In this document: positions 11,177-11,919 of the stretch, piece after piece
How the letters are laid out: the number at the start of each line of letters is the position of its first letter
Numbering within the stretch: position 1 is the stretch's first letter
Assembly (NCBI GenBank): GCA_946886175.1
Contig: CAMPIA010000022.1
Span: 1-11,919 of the forward strand
Direction of reading: 5' to 3'
DNA from: an uncultured Altererythrobacter sp.
GTDB taxonomy: Bacteria; Pseudomonadota; Alphaproteobacteria; Sphingomonadales; Sphingomonadaceae
DNA length: 11,919 nucleotides
Program-made: the position numbers and the translations under genes
Notes under the pieces: generated by a model
The model's input: the letters and a program-made list of their open reading frames with translations, nothing else
Database searches by the model: none
What the model was told of the DNA's origin: nothing

Positions 11177-11206
11177 GAGGGCGGGACGGTTCCTGGCGCC
11201 GCCCTC
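11177..11206 (-). terminator. Possible hairpin terminator after clpA
   Basis: Read on the minus strand, GAGGGCGG and CCGCCCTC form an 8-bp GC-rich stem around a 14-base loop, starting 12 bases after the clpA stop. No T-tract follows, so it is not a classic intrinsic terminator. It may slow transcription, protect the clpA mRNA 3' end, or mean nothing in GC-rich DNA. Confidence 0.35.
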
Positions 11207-11218
11207 GATAGCGAGGCG

Positions 11219-11919
11219 CTATTTCTCGCCGCCCTCCGCGCTCTCGCTCGCATCTGCTTGCGGCTTGCCCGCATCGCTCTTTTTGGCGGCGACCTTCTTC
11301 GGCTTGCGCTTCGGGCGGGCCTTCGGCGGCGCCGGAGTGAGCTCGAAGGCGGGCTTGCCGTCCTTGAGGCTCACGTGGACCTCGCCGCCGTCGGTGAGCT
11401 TGCCGAACAGCAGCTCCTCGGCGAGCGGCTGCTTGATCTTCTCCTGGATCAGGCGGCTCATCGGGCGCGCGCCGTAGAGCCGGTCGTAGCCCTTGTCCGC
11501 CAGCCACTCGCGCGCATCCTTGTCGAACTGGATGTGGACGTTCTGTTCGGCGAGCTGGAGCTCGAGCTGGAGGATGAACTTGTCGACCACCCGCGCCACC
11601 GTGCTCTTGCCGAGATAGCTGAACGGCACGATCGCATCGAGGCGGTTGCGGAATTCGGGGGTGAACATTTTCTTCACCGCCTCTTCGCCCGCGTCCTCCT
11701 TGCTCACATCGCCGAAGCCGATGCCCTGGCTCGCCATGTCGGCCGCGCCGGCATTGGTGGTCATGATCAGCACGACGTTGCGGAAATCGACCGTCTTGCC
11801 GTGGTGGTCGGTGAGCCGGCCGTTGTCCATCACCTGCAGCAGGATGTTGAACAGGTCGGGATGCGCCTTCTCGATCTCGTCGAGCAGCAGCACGCAGTGC
11901 GGGTTCTGGTCGATCGCAT
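11219..11919 (-). CDS. clpA: ATP-dependent Clp protease ATP-binding subunit ClpA (C-terminal part only)
   Basis: C-terminal 232 residues of ClpA, the AAA+ unfoldase that feeds proteins into ClpP. The gene enters from beyond the right edge; the first full codon visible ends at 11917. The fragment opens in the second AAA+ domain with AIDQNPHC and the Walker B box VLLLDEIEKAHPDLF, continues through the sensor region (LIMTTNAGAADMASQ, then FTPEFRNRLDAIV with the arginine finger) and the sensor-2 stretch YGARPMSRLIQEKIKQPLAEELLFG. It ends in about 40 low-complexity residues rich in Lys, Pro and Ala, longer and more basic than the end of E. coli ClpA. The HGKTVDFRNVVLIMTTNAGA region distinguishes ClpA from ClpB. 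The start, ClpS-binding domain and any clpS neighbour lie outside the window. The exonuclease gene begins 59 bp downstream. Confidence 0.95.
   Translation of the reverse strand, partial: AIDQNPHCVLLLDEIEKAHPDLFNILLQVMDNGRLTDHHGKTVDFRNVVLIMTTNAGAADMASQGIGFGDVSKEDAGEEAVKKMFTPEFRNRLDAIVPFSYLGKSTVARVVDKFILQLELQLAEQNVHIQFDKDAREWLADKGYDRLYGARPMSRLIQEKIKQPLAEELLFGKLTDGGEVHVSLKDGKPAFELTPAPPKARPKRKPKKVAAKKSDAGKPQADASESAEGGEK

Noticed and set aside
8286..11477. A 1063-codon open frame on the plus strand, antisense to ligase, repeat, exonuclease and clpA
   Set aside because: It is opposite three genes with complete catalytic motifs, its translation is low-complexity Arg/Ala/His-rich with no recognisable domain, and long antisense frames are expected in GC-rich DNA with strong third-position bias.
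11160..11507. N-terminal extension of the exonuclease into clpA
   Set aside because: It is the clpA coding sequence in another frame, and the family N-terminus begins at the ATG at 11159.

Overview
This is GC-rich (about two-thirds G+C by eye), densely packed chromosomal DNA from an alphaproteobacterium, most likely a sphingomonad (Sphingomonadaceae or Erythrobacteraceae). The assignment rests on a magnesium-type HemB, a Suv3-like helicase divergent from an M23 peptidase, and the look of the proteins; it is inference, because no rRNA or other marker is present. I see no phage, plasmid, insertion sequence or CRISPR. One 146-bp inverted-repeat element is the only clearly accessory-looking DNA.

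Left block: a Suv3-like RNA helicase reads leftward off the window (2-1657, minus). A 152-bp divergent intergenic region (1658-1809) separates it from a rightward gene group. That group begins with a membrane-anchored M23 peptidase (1810-3435, GTG start behind a strong Shine-Dalgarno). It continues with hemB (3479-4474), two tandem GNAT acetyltransferases (4467-5015 and 5012-5569), a fused multi-pass membrane/spermidine-synthase-like protein (5580-7811) and a gamma-class carbonic anhydrase (7808-8377). From hemB onward the genes overlap by 4-8 bp or lie 10 bp apart, so they look like one translationally coupled operon. The M23 gene is 43 bp upstream and may share the transcript. Their functions (cell-wall turnover, tetrapyrrole synthesis, acetylation, polyamine-like chemistry, CO2/bicarbonate handling) do not form an obvious single pathway.

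Right block, all minus strand: the 3' end of clpA (11219 to the window end), a ligase-associated beta-CASP exonuclease (10155-11159) and an ATP-dependent DNA ligase (8400-9992). The last two belong to the known bacterial Lhr-MPE-Exo-Lig DNA repair gene set. The helicase Lhr and the phosphoesterase MPE are not in the positions visible here: the ligase ends 22 bp from the convergent carbonic anhydrase gene, and clpA lies upstream of the exonuclease. Between exonuclease and ligase sits the 146-bp imperfect inverted repeat (10005-10150). It almost exactly fills the gap, ending 5 bp after the exonuclease stop and 12 bp before the ligase ATG.

The most notable observations are this MITE/REP-like element inside the Exo-Lig pair, the apparently reduced Exo-Lig locus, a probable cysteine pair beside the M23 active site, and a fused synthase whose active-site loop departs from true spermidine synthases. 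I found no convincing wholly new system.
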